Positions 49,568-58,084 of a stretch of 64,000 nucleotides of DNA are shown here, piece by piece (position 1 is the stretch's first letter; every line of letters begins with the position of its first letter). The stretch lies in NCBI RefSeq assembly GCF_021513255.1, contig NZ_CP090977.1, positions 3,038,001 to 3,102,000 of the forward strand, in the 5' to 3' direction. A model generated the notes under the pieces. The model searched no databases. It saw nothing but the letters and a program-made list of their open reading frames with translations, and was not told the origin of the DNA. The DNA is from Planococcus sp. 107-1. Lineage in GTDB: Bacteria; Bacillota; Bacilli; Bacillales_A; Planococcaceae. The position numbers and the translations under genes are program-made.

Positions 49568-50302
49568 TTATACTGCGCCTTCACTTAGCCTTGCAACAAT
49601 CGCATAATATTCTCCAGGCTCTGTCGAGTAATGCACCGGTTCAAATGTTGCGATAAATCCTGCCTCTTTTAAAAGGCTTTTCCATTCCGGCATGGAAAAT
49701 AAACCGGATTGCGAGCTATCCGATTCAGTAAAAACCTTTCCGTCCTCATTTCTCATCATATAAAGGTAATGCGTTTCCGTCCTATGATCGTCGGGATCGC
49801 TGTCATAGGTCCATTCCAAATATCGCATACCGCGGCCATCCTTATCGATTCCTCCATGATGGGTGCCGCCTGAAAAAGTTTCCGTGAACTGGTCGGTCGT
49901 GATGAGCAACAGACCATCCGGATTCAAATGTCGTCCTGCATTCCGAAAAACGGCCAGCAAATCATCCGGTTCCTTAAAATACGTGATGGCGTCATGGACG
50001 AAAACCAAATCATAATCTGCTCCTGCATCCAAAGTGCGCATATCGCCTTGCAGATGTTCGCATTCCGGGTTCAACTGCTGGCTGACAGCGAGCATATTGG
50101 GCGAAAGATCCGCCAAGACGATTGGAAAATGCTGTTTCAGATAAAATGCGTTGCTGCCCCCGCCTGATCCAAACTCCACAGCTTTTTTCACACCCGGGTG
50201 ATGGCGTTGAATGATCTCCGCATAAATTGCAGCTTCTTCTTCATATTCCGTATGCGGCGACATGAGTGGCCACCATTCCGCCAATTCCTTGTACAATTTC
50301 AT
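49568..50302 (-). CDS. Class I SAM-dependent methyltransferase
   Basis: A 244-residue methyltransferase with motif I VEFGSGGGSNAFYL near residue 40, an acidic motif II (VLADLSPNML), and motif IV VFVHDAITYF. The substrate is not predictable; small-molecule methylation is most likely. The ATG at 50302 (MKLYKELAEWW) is preferred over GTG at 50314, which lies too close to the Shine-Dalgarno AAGGGCGG. Confidence 0.83.
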   Translation of the reverse strand: MKLYKELAEWWPLMSPHTEYEEEAAIYAEIIQRHHPGVKKAVEFGSGGGSNAFYLKQHFPIVLADLSPNMLAVSQQLNPECEHLQGDMRTLDAGADYDLVFVHDAITYFKEPDDLLAVFRNAGRHLNPDGLLLITTDQFTETFSGGTHHGGIDKDGRGMRYLEWTYDSDPDDHRTETHYLYMMRNEDGKVFTESDSSQSGLFSMPEWKSLLKEAGFIATFEPVHYSTEPGEYYAIVARLSEGAV

Positions 50303-50385
50303 GATTTTCTGCACCGCCCTTCTTATTTTCCTTCATTATAATCAGCTGACAATTGGAGAAATAGTTTTACGGCTTGAAGAACCCG

Positions 50386-50421
50386 CAAAAAAACGGCCAC
50401 GGAAATTTTCCGGAGCCGTTT
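50386..50421 (-). terminator. Terminator of the RDD gene
   Basis: AAACGGC-CGGAA and TTCCG-GCCGTTT fold into a stem; on the minus strand it is followed by T-rich sequence (A run at 50387-50393). Confidence 0.75.
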
Positions 50422-50428
50422 CGCTTTT

Positions 50429-50818
50429 TCATTGTTCTTTTACGAACGTATTCGCATAAGCATCGTGAGGGAATTTCTCGCCTTGGGAATCTGCGTATTT
50501 TTGGCGGTCGCGCAAATAAGCAAGCGGACCGATCGTATCTCGGTGCACAACACGTTTCAAAATCTGGGCATCTGTCAAGTCGCCACCGTCTTCGCTTTCC
50601 ACTTTAATGCCGAATGCTTTTTGGCCAAGCGTCTGCCCTTTCAGGCGAAGCTGCGCATATTCAAGCCCCCAGAAAACGGCTGTGGGCAGCACCACTTGAA
50701 GGAACGTCTCATTCTTGATCTTTTTACGCAAAACCGGTTCCAAAGCTGCCGTCACCACTGTCGAAACGACCGAATCAACCATAACTGCTTTCGTGCGTTT
50801 TTTCGTCAATTCGTACAT
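50429..50818 (-). CDS. RDD-family membrane protein
   Basis: A 129-residue protein with the RDD-family pattern: Arg-Ala-Asp in the first helix (KKRTKAVMVDSVV), two hydrophobic segments, and GQTLGQKAFGIKV near residue 65. The C-terminal ~60 residues are hydrophilic (RVVHRDTIGPLAYLRDRQKY). The function is not defined; some members act in transport or Na+ export. GGGGGG precedes the ATG. Confidence 0.75.
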   Translation of the reverse strand: MYELTKKRTKAVMVDSVVSTVVTAALEPVLRKKIKNETFLQVVLPTAVFWGLEYAQLRLKGQTLGQKAFGIKVESEDGGDLTDAQILKRVVHRDTIGPLAYLRDRQKYADSQGEKFPHDAYANTFVKEQ

Positions 50819-50901
50819 TAAATCCCCCCACTTTCCAATAGATTACTTCCATGATAGAAGACTCACAGATAGAAGGCAAAGATTCCGTAAAAATGATACA
50901 A

Positions 50902-50936
50902 AAAAACTCCGCCCTTTTTCAAGGCGCGGAGTTTTC
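50902..50936 (-). terminator. Terminator of the GPH symporter gene
   Basis: AAAACTCCGC pairs with GCGGAGTTTT around a T-rich loop, 2 bp from the symporter stop codon; T run on the minus-strand exit. Confidence 0.85.
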
Positions 50937-50937
50937 A

Positions 50938-52473
50938 TCACTCAGGGTTTGGAAATGCATTCAGTGGATCTCTTTCTTTTTCAGTTTCAATATATACTGG
51001 AGCAGCTGCAGCTTTTGCCTGCTCTGCTTTTTCTTTCACATCTGCAATAGAAGTTTGGATTTCAGCCATTTTCTTACTGTCCAAGTGGTAGAACTTCATT
51101 GCAACCAACGAAGCGATCCAGCCAAGGACTGGAATTCCGAACGCCAGGAAAATGGTCATTCCGAATAAAGAAGTTGTCAATTCATCTTCGATTGTAGGAA
51201 ATTCATCTTTAAAGCCGATTATCGCTACCGCTACTCCAACCAGTGCAGGAGCCAGCGAAGAAATTAATTTATCAACGAAGGAAAACAAGGTACCAATCAT
51301 TCCCGGGACATAACGGCCGGACTTAAACGTTTCATAGTCGGATACATCGGCAATCATCGGATTGACGAGTGCAGTCGGCAAGCTTCCGAAGGCCATACCG
51401 AGTGTATATAAAATGATAAAACCGATAGTGGCAAGTCCCATATTGCTAAGTGAAATCGCAGTCGTATCAATGGTGAAGAGGAAAACCACCAGTGCAGCAA
51501 ACGAGATAAGGCCGATCCAAGTTGAAATGACAAACGCTTTTTTCAAATCCGTCTTCCGGGCATACGCTACACCTACGAATGTAATAATCAGCGTTGGTAT
51601 GATAATGATCATGGAAATCGTACCACTTAATTCATAATCTCCAAGGAGAATTCCGAATAGCATGACGACGACTACTGCGTGGCGCAGAACGCTCAATGTC
51701 AATTTATCGCTGGATGCGGCAATGATCAGCATCTGCAGCGGCCGATTCCCTTTTAAAATAGGCCAGTAATCGCGAAACTTGGTCTGTACTGTTAAATCTG
51801 CGAGACCATAGAATTCTTTCTGGTCTTTACCTGCGATCCCTAGGACAGCTAATGCTGTGAATACGAAGCCGAAGATGATGGCATAGGTATTCAATTCAGT
51901 GAAGAGAGACATGGTGAAACCGCCGTGCTTAGCTACCAGGTAGGAAGCGACAAATATTTGCCCACCGGTCAATAATAAGGTGTTATTGACACCGTCAAAT
52001 ACTGCAAAAAGCGGGCGCTGTTTCGGATCATTTGTCAAAACCGTCTGCGCTGCTTTTGTACATGCAGTCTGCATCGTATAACCAACGATGTAAATCGCGT
52101 AGATTAAAATGAAGAATAACATTTGCAGCGATTCTGGCAGCAGGTGGGTGAAATTGTACATGATCAGGATGGAACCGGCTAAAATGATATTCCCAATAAT
52201 CATCATCGGACGGAACTTGCCGAATTTCGATTCGGTTTTATCGATGATAAAGCCGATAATCGGATCTGTTATTCCATCGAATACACGCATGAACGTTAAA
52301 ATCGTACTGATTGCCACTACTGTTAAACCGGCAATGCCAGTAGCGTAATAGCTGACAAATGCCAAAATGAACATATACATATTGGTCGCCGTATTGTTTA
52401 AAGTGAAAAAGCCGATCTGCCAAAGTTTCGCATTATGATATTGTCCTTTCACAGTGCTTGCTGCAGTTGTCAT
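50938..52473 (-). CDS. GPH-family glycoside/uronide:cation symporter
   Basis: A 511-residue, 12-helix transporter of the glycoside-pentoside-hexuronide family. The start KLWQIGFFTLNNTATNMYMF and the FDGITDPIIGFIIDKTESKFGKFRPMM block (shown here in two parts: FDGITDPIIGFIID and KFGKFRPMM) are characteristic, as is SLPTALVNPMIADVSDYETFKSGR in part. An additional C-terminal hydrophilic tail (~50 residues) is present. It lies downstream of the oxidoreductase operon and probably imports its substrate with Na+ or H+. Confidence 0.88.
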   Translation of the reverse strand: MTTAASTVKGQYHNAKLWQIGFFTLNNTATNMYMFILAFVSYYATGIAGLTVVAISTILTFMRVFDGITDPIIGFIIDKTESKFGKFRPMMIIGNIILAGSILIMYNFTHLLPESLQMLFFILIYAIYIVGYTMQTACTKAAQTVLTNDPKQRPLFAVFDGVNNTLLLTGGQIFVASYLVAKHGGFTMSLFTELNTYAIIFGFVFTALAVLGIAGKDQKEFYGLADLTVQTKFRDYWPILKGNRPLQMLIIAASSDKLTLSVLRHAVVVVMLFGILLGDYELSGTISMIIIIPTLIITFVGVAYARKTDLKKAFVISTWIGLISFAALVVFLFTIDTTAISLSNMGLATIGFIILYTLGMAFGSLPTALVNPMIADVSDYETFKSGRYVPGMIGTLFSFVDKLISSLAPALVGVAVAIIGFKDEFPTIEDELTTSLFGMTIFLAFGIPVLGWIASLVAMKFYHLDSKKMAEIQTSIADVKEKAEQAKAAAAPVYIETEKERDPLNAFPNPE

Positions 52474-52535
52474 CGAATCTCCTCTTTTCTTCCCTAGAAT
52501 GATGTTTATTGCCAGTAAATTTTCAAGCTTTTAAA

Positions 52536-52549
52536 TGAAGACGCTTTCA
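52536..52549. promoter_or_regulatory. Probable cre (CcpA site) 1
   Basis: TGAAGACGCTTTCA matches 13 of 14 positions of the cre consensus (TGWAANCGNTNWCA), about 60 bp before the symporter start. Confidence 0.6.
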
Positions 52550-52604
52550 AATTGATCCTTTTAAAAATCTGTTTTATTTCCAGAAGGCTATAAAAAATAT
52601 ATTA

Positions 52605-52621
52605 TTTGTTTAGCCAACAAA
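52605..52621. promoter_or_regulatory. XylR/ROK-type operator candidate
   Basis: TTTGTT, TAGCC, AACAAA; together with the following CTA this closely resembles the Bacillus xylO operator (TTTGTT, five bases, AACAAACTA). A ROK-family regulator is encoded at 58085. Confidence 0.5.
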
Positions 52622-52642
52622 CTATATAACTAACAATATATA

Positions 52643-52656
52643 TGAAAGCGCTTAAT
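52643..52656. promoter_or_regulatory. Probable cre (CcpA site) 2
   Basis: TGAAAGCGCTTAAT has the full cre core (AAGCGCTT) and 12 of 14 consensus positions. It is the second such site in this 270-bp intergenic region, suggesting catabolite repression of the symporter. Confidence 0.45.
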
Positions 52657-52706
52657 CAAGCAAGCGTTTTTTACAATCTTCCGAAAATAAACCTTTTTGA
52701 CTAGAC

Positions 52707-52745
52707 CATTTAAACGCCAACTGCATAGTGCAGCTGGCTTAAACG
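52707..52745 (+). terminator. Stem-loop after Gfo/Idh/MocA gene 1
   Basis: CCATTTAAACGCCA-CTGCA and TGCAG-TGGCTTAAACGG form a long imperfect stem. The T-run lies on the plus-strand side (TTTTTATTTTG), so it would not terminate the minus-strand operon cleanly; it may be a processing or partial stop signal. Confidence 0.5.
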
Positions 52746-52749
52746 GTTT

Positions 52750-53823
52750 TTATTTTGTGGGGTCAACTGCTTGCTGCTGTGCAAGCAGGCATAGTTCTGC
52801 CGCTTTAAATGCATGCGCTTGAGTCATCGCATTTTCTGTACGGTTTATGCAGTCTTTGATGAATTCACCGAAAAACGGGAATCCGACGGTTCCAGACAGG
52901 CTAAAATGCTTCTCGCCTTCCTTATTGACCAAATACAGATGGTCGCCGGTTTCTTCCCGGGCAACGTCTACGTATTTACGGATTTCAATCGTGCCTTCCG
53001 TGCCGGTGATGAATGTACGGCCATCTCCCCATGTCGTGAGTCCGTCCGGTGTAAACCAGTCGACTTTGAAAATTTGTGTGGCTCCGTTATCGCCGATCAA
53101 TGTCGCATCGCCGTAATCTTCCAATTCCGGATGTTCCGGGTTATTGTAATTGCCGACTTTGCTGTGAAGGACTTTCGCATCTTTGCAATCTGCGTAATAC
53201 AGAAATTGTTCAATCTGGTGGCTGCCGATATCGCAAAGGATTCCACCGTATTGCTCTTTATCGAAGAACCAGTCCGGACGGCTGTCTGCATTTAAGCGGT
53301 GCGGACCGAAGCCAGTTACTTGAATGACTTTGCCGATCGCTCCGTCTTTGATTAGCTGACCAGCAAACACTGCTCCTTCCACATGGAGGCGTTCGCTGAA
53401 GTAAACCATATACTTCTGGCCTGTCTTTTGGACCACTCGCTTCGTTTCTTCCAATTGCGCCAACGTCGTAAAAGGTGTCTTGTCGGTAAAATAATCTTTG
53501 CCCGCTTCCATTACCTGATTTCCGAGAGCGCTGCGCTTTGAAGGAATCGCGGCGGCAGCGACCAGCTTCACTTCAGGGTCTTTTAAAATCTGTTCAAGCG
53601 ATTCGGCGGCAGCTGTTTGCGGGAATTTCCCGATGAATTCTTCCACTTTTTTTGGATCCGGATCATACACCCATTTCAAGGTGGCGCCTGCTTCCAACAA
53701 TCCATTGACCATGCCGTAAATATGGCCGTGGTCAAGTGCTGCTGCTGCTATCGGAAATTCTCCTTCAGCTACAACGGGATTCGGCTTGCCTTTTGGCGCA
53801 TATGTCATTCCATCTTTACTCAT
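52750..53823 (-). CDS. Gfo/Idh/MocA oxidoreductase 1
   Basis: 357 residues. N-terminal Rossmann domain (AAAALDHGHIYGMVNGLLEAG, in an uncommon glycine pattern), then DKTP at the position where the family has the catalytic EKP lysine, and the C-terminal alpha/beta domain with GGILCDIGSHQIEQFLYY, which carries the conserved Asp and His. The variant motifs set it apart from its two neighbours. It likely oxidises a sugar or sugar derivative with NAD(P). The ATG at 53823 is chosen since the first ATG directly adjoins AGGAGG. Last gene of a five-gene run. Confidence 0.82.
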   Translation of the reverse strand: MSKDGMTYAPKGKPNPVVAEGEFPIAAAALDHGHIYGMVNGLLEAGATLKWVYDPDPKKVEEFIGKFPQTAAAESLEQILKDPEVKLVAAAAIPSKRSALGNQVMEAGKDYFTDKTPFTTLAQLEETKRVVQKTGQKYMVYFSERLHVEGAVFAGQLIKDGAIGKVIQVTGFGPHRLNADSRPDWFFDKEQYGGILCDIGSHQIEQFLYYADCKDAKVLHSKVGNYNNPEHPELEDYGDATLIGDNGATQIFKVDWFTPDGLTTWGDGRTFITGTEGTIEIRKYVDVAREETGDHLYLVNKEGEKHFSLSGTVGFPFFGEFIKDCINRTENAMTQAHAFKAAELCLLAQQQAVDPTK

Positions 53824-53839
53824 TTGCTTCATCCTCCTG

Positions 53840-54718
53840 TCAGTTCACCGCTGCTGCCTCGAACCAATCTGCATACCCAAGTTTGCGTAAGTTTTGAGCT
53901 GAAATTTCCAGGCAATCGAACGGATCGCGTCCATACGTATCATCCTGTTCCACTAAGAAATACTTCGCTCCGCTTGCGAGCCCGGCATCGATGACCGCTG
54001 GAATATTCATATTGCCTTCGCCCACTTCTGCAAATTCAATCAAATTGAAGAATTTGTGGAAGAACTTTGACATGTCTTTGAAGTCCTCTTCATTTACATC
54101 CAATTGGCCGATACGGTAATCCTTCAGATGCAATAAAGAAATGCGGTCTTTGTATTGCGTAATGATATCGACAGGGTTTTCGCCTGCACGCTGGATCCAA
54201 TGAACGTCCAGTTCAAAGCCTAATTTGGTCGTGTTGTTCTTAATGAGGTCCAATAAATAGACGCCATCGAATTTCTGGAATTCTACATGATGCGTATGGT
54301 AGTAGAGCTCGATCCCCTGATCTGCCAAACGGTGCGCCATTTCTTCAGCCTTTGCGATGAACTCCATGATTTTGTCTTTATCGCCCATAATATTCAATGG
54401 CAGCATGCCAATGCGAAGGAAGCTGCAGTCCAAAATTTTGCAGTCTTGGACAATTTTATCGAAATCATTGGCCAAGGTTTCGCCCGGCATTCCTGGCATC
54501 ATCGGTTCCAGCGGAGCGGACAAGGCCGCAATTTCGATATCAAAATCCTGGCTCGCTTTCTTCAAATCTGCCACATTTTCACTTGTCATTGGAATTTGTG
54601 ATACTTCTACTGCCCGGTAGCCAAGCTCATAGATCTTTCTCATCGTTTCATATACACCGATTTCCATGACTTTGTCTTTCAGCATCATCATTTGCACACC
54701 GATTTTCCCGTTTTTCAT
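53840..54718 (-). CDS. Sugar isomerase/epimerase-like TIM barrel
   Basis: 292 residues, AP-endonuclease-2/xylose-isomerase-like TIM barrel (IolE/Hyi-type): KIGVQMMMLKD at strand 1, YRAVEVSQIPMT, YYHTHHVEFQKF, LGFELDVHWIQRAGENP, ISLLHLKDYR, and AEVGEGNMN, VEQDDTYGRDPF. The Glu-Asp-His-Glu residues form a likely divalent metal site. Together with Gfo/Idh/MocA dehydrogenases such barrels act as isomerases, dehydratases or 3-keto-glycoside lyases. The start overlaps the previous gene's stop by 4 bp. Confidence 0.85.
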   Translation of the reverse strand: MKNGKIGVQMMMLKDKVMEIGVYETMRKIYELGYRAVEVSQIPMTSENVADLKKASQDFDIEIAALSAPLEPMMPGMPGETLANDFDKIVQDCKILDCSFLRIGMLPLNIMGDKDKIMEFIAKAEEMAHRLADQGIELYYHTHHVEFQKFDGVYLLDLIKNNTTKLGFELDVHWIQRAGENPVDIITQYKDRISLLHLKDYRIGQLDVNEEDFKDMSKFFHKFFNLIEFAEVGEGNMNIPAVIDAGLASGAKYFLVEQDDTYGRDPFDCLEISAQNLRKLGYADWFEAAAVN

Positions 54719-55725
54719 TGGTAGACCTCCATTGTGATTTCTTTTCTGCTTTCGCTTGACTCACGGATGGCTTCAATCATTTCCATTGAGACTTGTGCCT
54801 CTTTTGCATGGATATAGCGATCCGTATTTTGCCGAATGCATTCATAGAACTCGTTGATCAACTTCAAATGGCTTGCGCCGTAATAAAATTTGGTTCCAGG
54901 CAATTTCTGATCTTCTTCTACGATTCGCTGCGTTCCATCCGAAAGAGTTTCCAATAGAATACTGTCTTTGATGGTGAATTTGCCCTTTTCAAACAGCACT
55001 TCCAGCTCGATCGATGAATTTTCCGAATTGGCATTCGTTGCAAACAGCAGCCCTTTCGCACCGTTAACAAATTCGATGCGGGCAGAAGCGGTATCTTCAA
55101 TATCCAGGCCATAGTCCAGAAGATTGTCGATTGACCCTTTTATCTTTTTGATATCTCCACCGACCAATTGCATCAAGTCCATCGTATGCAGCGCCTGATT
55201 GATCATCACGCCGCCTCCCGCGTACTTCATCTGTCCACGCCACGGTTTAATGCCGTAATATTCTTTTGGACGGAACCAAGCGACGATTCCTTTAATGCCC
55301 ATCACTTGCCCATACTCGCCGCCTTCTGCCAATTCCAACAGCTTTTCCACCGTTTCATTTCTCCGGTTCTGCAGTGAGATTCCAATTTTGATCTCCGGAT
55401 GCTGTGCTTCCAGCTCTACTAATAGCCGGCCTTCTTCTGCATTTAATGCCAACGGCTTTTCTTGAAAAACATGGACGCCTTTTTCGACGCATACTTTAGT
55501 GGCAGTGTAATGAAGGTGGTGCGGCAAGCAGATATGCACACAATCAAGTGCTTCTTGTTCCAGCATCTCACGATATTCGGTATAGAAAGAAGGCCCCTCG
55601 ACCATTCCTTCCATTGTCGGATCAATATCGCAGACCGCCACAAGTTCAGCATTGGGGTTGCTTTGAATGGCCGGAATATGGATTTTTGAAATATCGCCGA
55701 GGCCAATGACGCCTATTTTCAGCAT
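54715..55725 (-). CDS. Gfo/Idh/MocA oxidoreductase 2
   Basis: 336 residues. Rossmann motif GVIGLGDISKIHIP, catalytic Lys in QEKPLALN near residue 95, and GGGVMINQALHTMDLMQLVGG with the conserved His in the second domain. Typical for sugar dehydrogenases of this family. The ATG at 55725 has GAGGGG at 8 bp; a longer in-frame start has no signal. It overlaps the TIM-barrel gene by 4 bp. Confidence 0.87.
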   Translation of the reverse strand: MLKIGVIGLGDISKIHIPAIQSNPNAELVAVCDIDPTMEGMVEGPSFYTEYREMLEQEALDCVHICLPHHLHYTATKVCVEKGVHVFQEKPLALNAEEGRLLVELEAQHPEIKIGISLQNRRNETVEKLLELAEGGEYGQVMGIKGIVAWFRPKEYYGIKPWRGQMKYAGGGVMINQALHTMDLMQLVGGDIKKIKGSIDNLLDYGLDIEDTASARIEFVNGAKGLLFATNANSENSSIELEVLFEKGKFTIKDSILLETLSDGTQRIVEEDQKLPGTKFYYGASHLKLINEFYECIRQNTDRYIHAKEAQVSMEMIEAIRESSESRKEITMEVYQ

Positions 55726-55789
55726 ATGAATTCCCCTCTTTGAAAAACAACTCAACACCGGCAAAGGCGCTGAGTTTATTTTTTCCTGA

Positions 55790-56950
55790 TTATTTTTGGA
55801 CTAACGCACTTTTTTCTTCTTCGATTTTTTTCTGAAGTTCGGCGAAGTAAAGATCTTCATCTACCGGCAATTCGACTTCTTTCCCGAGCCAGCTGGATAA
55901 GTGAATCGCGTTCGCAAGAGCTACGCCGCGAATGCCGTCGCTTCCCGGTGCAAGAAGTGGAGTGCCATCCAATACGTTCGCTGCAAAGTTTTCCAGCACA
56001 CTGGTATGCTGCACTCCCCATACGTCGTTGAACTCAAGCACTTCTTCGTCGTAGATGTCTTCTGCACCGCCGCCCATGAAAATTTTCATGACGTCCTGCA
56101 TATCCATGCTCGCACTCATTTCCGCTTCCGGGCGTCTCAAGCGCTTGATCGTCACTTTTTTGCTGTCATCAACCACGATTTTCCCTTTGTCGCCGTGGAT
56201 TTCAAAACGGTCAGTCCCCATAATATCGTGTGTAGCTGTGATGAAGACGCCCGTCGCGCCGTTGCCGTAGTCGAATAAAGCCGTCACTTCGTCTTCTACT
56301 GCAATATTGCGCTGATAGCCGTATTTCACATTGGAGTAGACTTTCTTCGGCATGCCGGCAATCCACTGCATCAAATCCAGCTGGTGCGGTGCTTGGTTGA
56401 CAAGCACGCCGCCGCCTTCGCCTTCCCAAGTGGCTCTCCAAGCGCTTTGGTCGTAATAGCCTTGTGGACGCCACCATGTTGTGATGATCCAGTTCGTGCG
56501 GCGGATGCTGCCAATTTCGTCGTTGTCGATGATTTCTTTTACTTTCTGATACAATTCGTTCGCACGTTGATTGAACATGATGCCGAAGGTCAGCTCCGGT
56601 TTTGTCGCAGCAAAATCATTCAATACTTTTACTTGCTTCGTGTAGACGCCTGCCGGTTTTTCCAGCAATGCATGGATGTCTCTTTCCAATGCCTGGATGC
56701 CCATTTCCGGATGCAGGTAATGCGGAACACAGGTGATGATCGCATCCACGTTTCCGCTTTCCATCATCGCAATATGGTCAGTGTAAAATGGAACATTCGG
56801 ATACTTTTCAGCAGCCACCTCTTTTTTTGCCGGATCGATGTCGCAAATGGCTCCAATTTCCATGTTCGGTACGCGGCCTTCCGAGATAAAACCTGCATAT
56901 GCCCCACCTTGAGCGCCCAAACCAATAATTCCTAATCTCACTTTTTTCAT
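55790..56950 (-). CDS. Gfo/Idh/MocA oxidoreductase 3
   Basis: 386 residues. Rossmann motif GIIGLGAQGGAYAGF, catalytic Lys in LEKPAGVY, GGGVLVNQAPHQLDLMQWIAG with catalytic His; a C-terminal extension compared with gene 2. Two of the three dehydrogenases (2 and 3) keep both catalytic residues. It overlaps the AraC regulator's stop by 4 bp, so it is co-transcribed with it. Confidence 0.88.
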   Translation of the reverse strand: MKKVRLGIIGLGAQGGAYAGFISEGRVPNMEIGAICDIDPAKKEVAAEKYPNVPFYTDHIAMMESGNVDAIITCVPHYLHPEMGIQALERDIHALLEKPAGVYTKQVKVLNDFAATKPELTFGIMFNQRANELYQKVKEIIDNDEIGSIRRTNWIITTWWRPQGYYDQSAWRATWEGEGGGVLVNQAPHQLDLMQWIAGMPKKVYSNVKYGYQRNIAVEDEVTALFDYGNGATGVFITATHDIMGTDRFEIHGDKGKIVVDDSKKVTIKRLRRPEAEMSASMDMQDVMKIFMGGGAEDIYDEEVLEFNDVWGVQHTSVLENFAANVLDGTPLLAPGSDGIRGVALANAIHLSSWLGKEVELPVDEDLYFAELQKKIEEEKSALVQK

Positions 56951-57828
56951 ATTTTCTTCTCCTCACTGTATTGTAGTTGACGGTGATTCCGGTAAACTTT
57001 CGCAGTCATTCCGACCTTTTCACGGAAGTAGCGGCTGAAATGGGAAACGCTTTCAAAACCGCTTTCACTTGCGACGTCTTTTAATGCCTTATCCGGTTCT
57101 GTCACCAGCAATTGTTTGACCCGATTTAATCGGCAGCCCATCACATATTCCATAATGGTGAAACCTGTCATTTCTTTAAAGACATGCGATGCGTACGATT
57201 TACTTAAATTCAAGGCTTCAGCAATGGAAACAATCGATAGTTTCTGCTGGAAATTTGCTTGAATATAAGAAGCGATGTTTTCTGCATGCGTTTCTTTTTC
57301 CGGTTTCTTTCTTGGCTTTTTCAGTGAATCTAACTCTCCGAGTTTATTGACCGCTACTAAGATCTGCATCAGCAGGATTTTCGCCTCGGCTTCTTTTTCG
57401 CCATGCCCAATTTCCGTTTTCCGATAGACTTCTTCTAAGCGCTGAATGAGCCTTTCCAATTCCTTGGAATCTTCGCTTTGCCGGGTGCGGATCAGGCAAT
57501 GATGCAGTTTCTGGAAAACCTCCAGCAAATAGCCCCCGCCCACTCCGTCCAGAGATTTTTCAATCCATTGCGGCGAAAAATGAATCGTGCTGCGGATGTA
57601 TTCACTGTTTGGCGGGGTATTCGGCTTATGCAGCGCCATGCCGTCCATCAGCAAAATATCGCCCGGCTCCAAATCGTAAATCTGGTCGTGGATTAAATAG
57701 CGGCAGGAACCTGCATGGAAAAAGTAAATTTCATATTCCTGATGGGAGTGGTAATCGATATGCCCCCAATATTTATCCATCCGGTAATGCACCATAAGCG
57801 GCTGCTCCATAACAACTTTGCCTTTCAA
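56947..57828 (-). CDS. AraC-family regulator
   Basis: 293 residues: N-terminal cupin-type ligand domain (YWGHIDYHSHQEYEIYFFHAG, PGDILLMDGMALHKP) and a C-terminal double helix-turn-helix (~190-290; IASYIQANFQQKLSIVSIAEA in part, LNLSKSYASHVFKEMTG, GFESVSHFSRYFREKVG). Probably senses the carbohydrate handled by the locus. It begins with TTG (GGAGG at 10 bp) and is the first gene of the run araC-gfo3-gfo2-TIM-gfo1. Confidence 0.88.
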   Translation of the reverse strand: MKGKVVMEQPLMVHYRMDKYWGHIDYHSHQEYEIYFFHAGSCRYLIHDQIYDLEPGDILLMDGMALHKPNTPPNSEYIRSTIHFSPQWIEKSLDGVGGGYLLEVFQKLHHCLIRTRQSEDSKELERLIQRLEEVYRKTEIGHGEKEAEAKILLMQILVAVNKLGELDSLKKPRKKPEKETHAENIASYIQANFQQKLSIVSIAEALNLSKSYASHVFKEMTGFTIMEYVMGCRLNRVKQLLVTEPDKALKDVASESGFESVSHFSRYFREKVGMTAKVYRNHRQLQYSEEKKI

Positions 57829-58084
57829 AATGAATCTACCTCCATTTTATAGCCTTTTCAGACAATTTCATTAGCTGAAAATGCTTACATTGCCTACTAT
57901 ATTATCTGAGAGTGCTTTATTAATAAACTTTTTAGTCAATAAATCTTCGAAACTATTTTCTAGTGCTTTGAAAAAGCCTTGACCTTTGAGATGACGGATT
58001 CTTAAAAACCGCCTTTATGTTATCCTTAAACTAAAGATAAAGCCGAATGGCTACTGCAAATGTGAAACAATGGAGGAAAATAAT

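Noticed and set aside
56384-56935. 183-residue plus-strand frame antisense to Gfo/Idh/MocA gene 3
   Set aside because: Shadow of a clear oxidoreductase gene.
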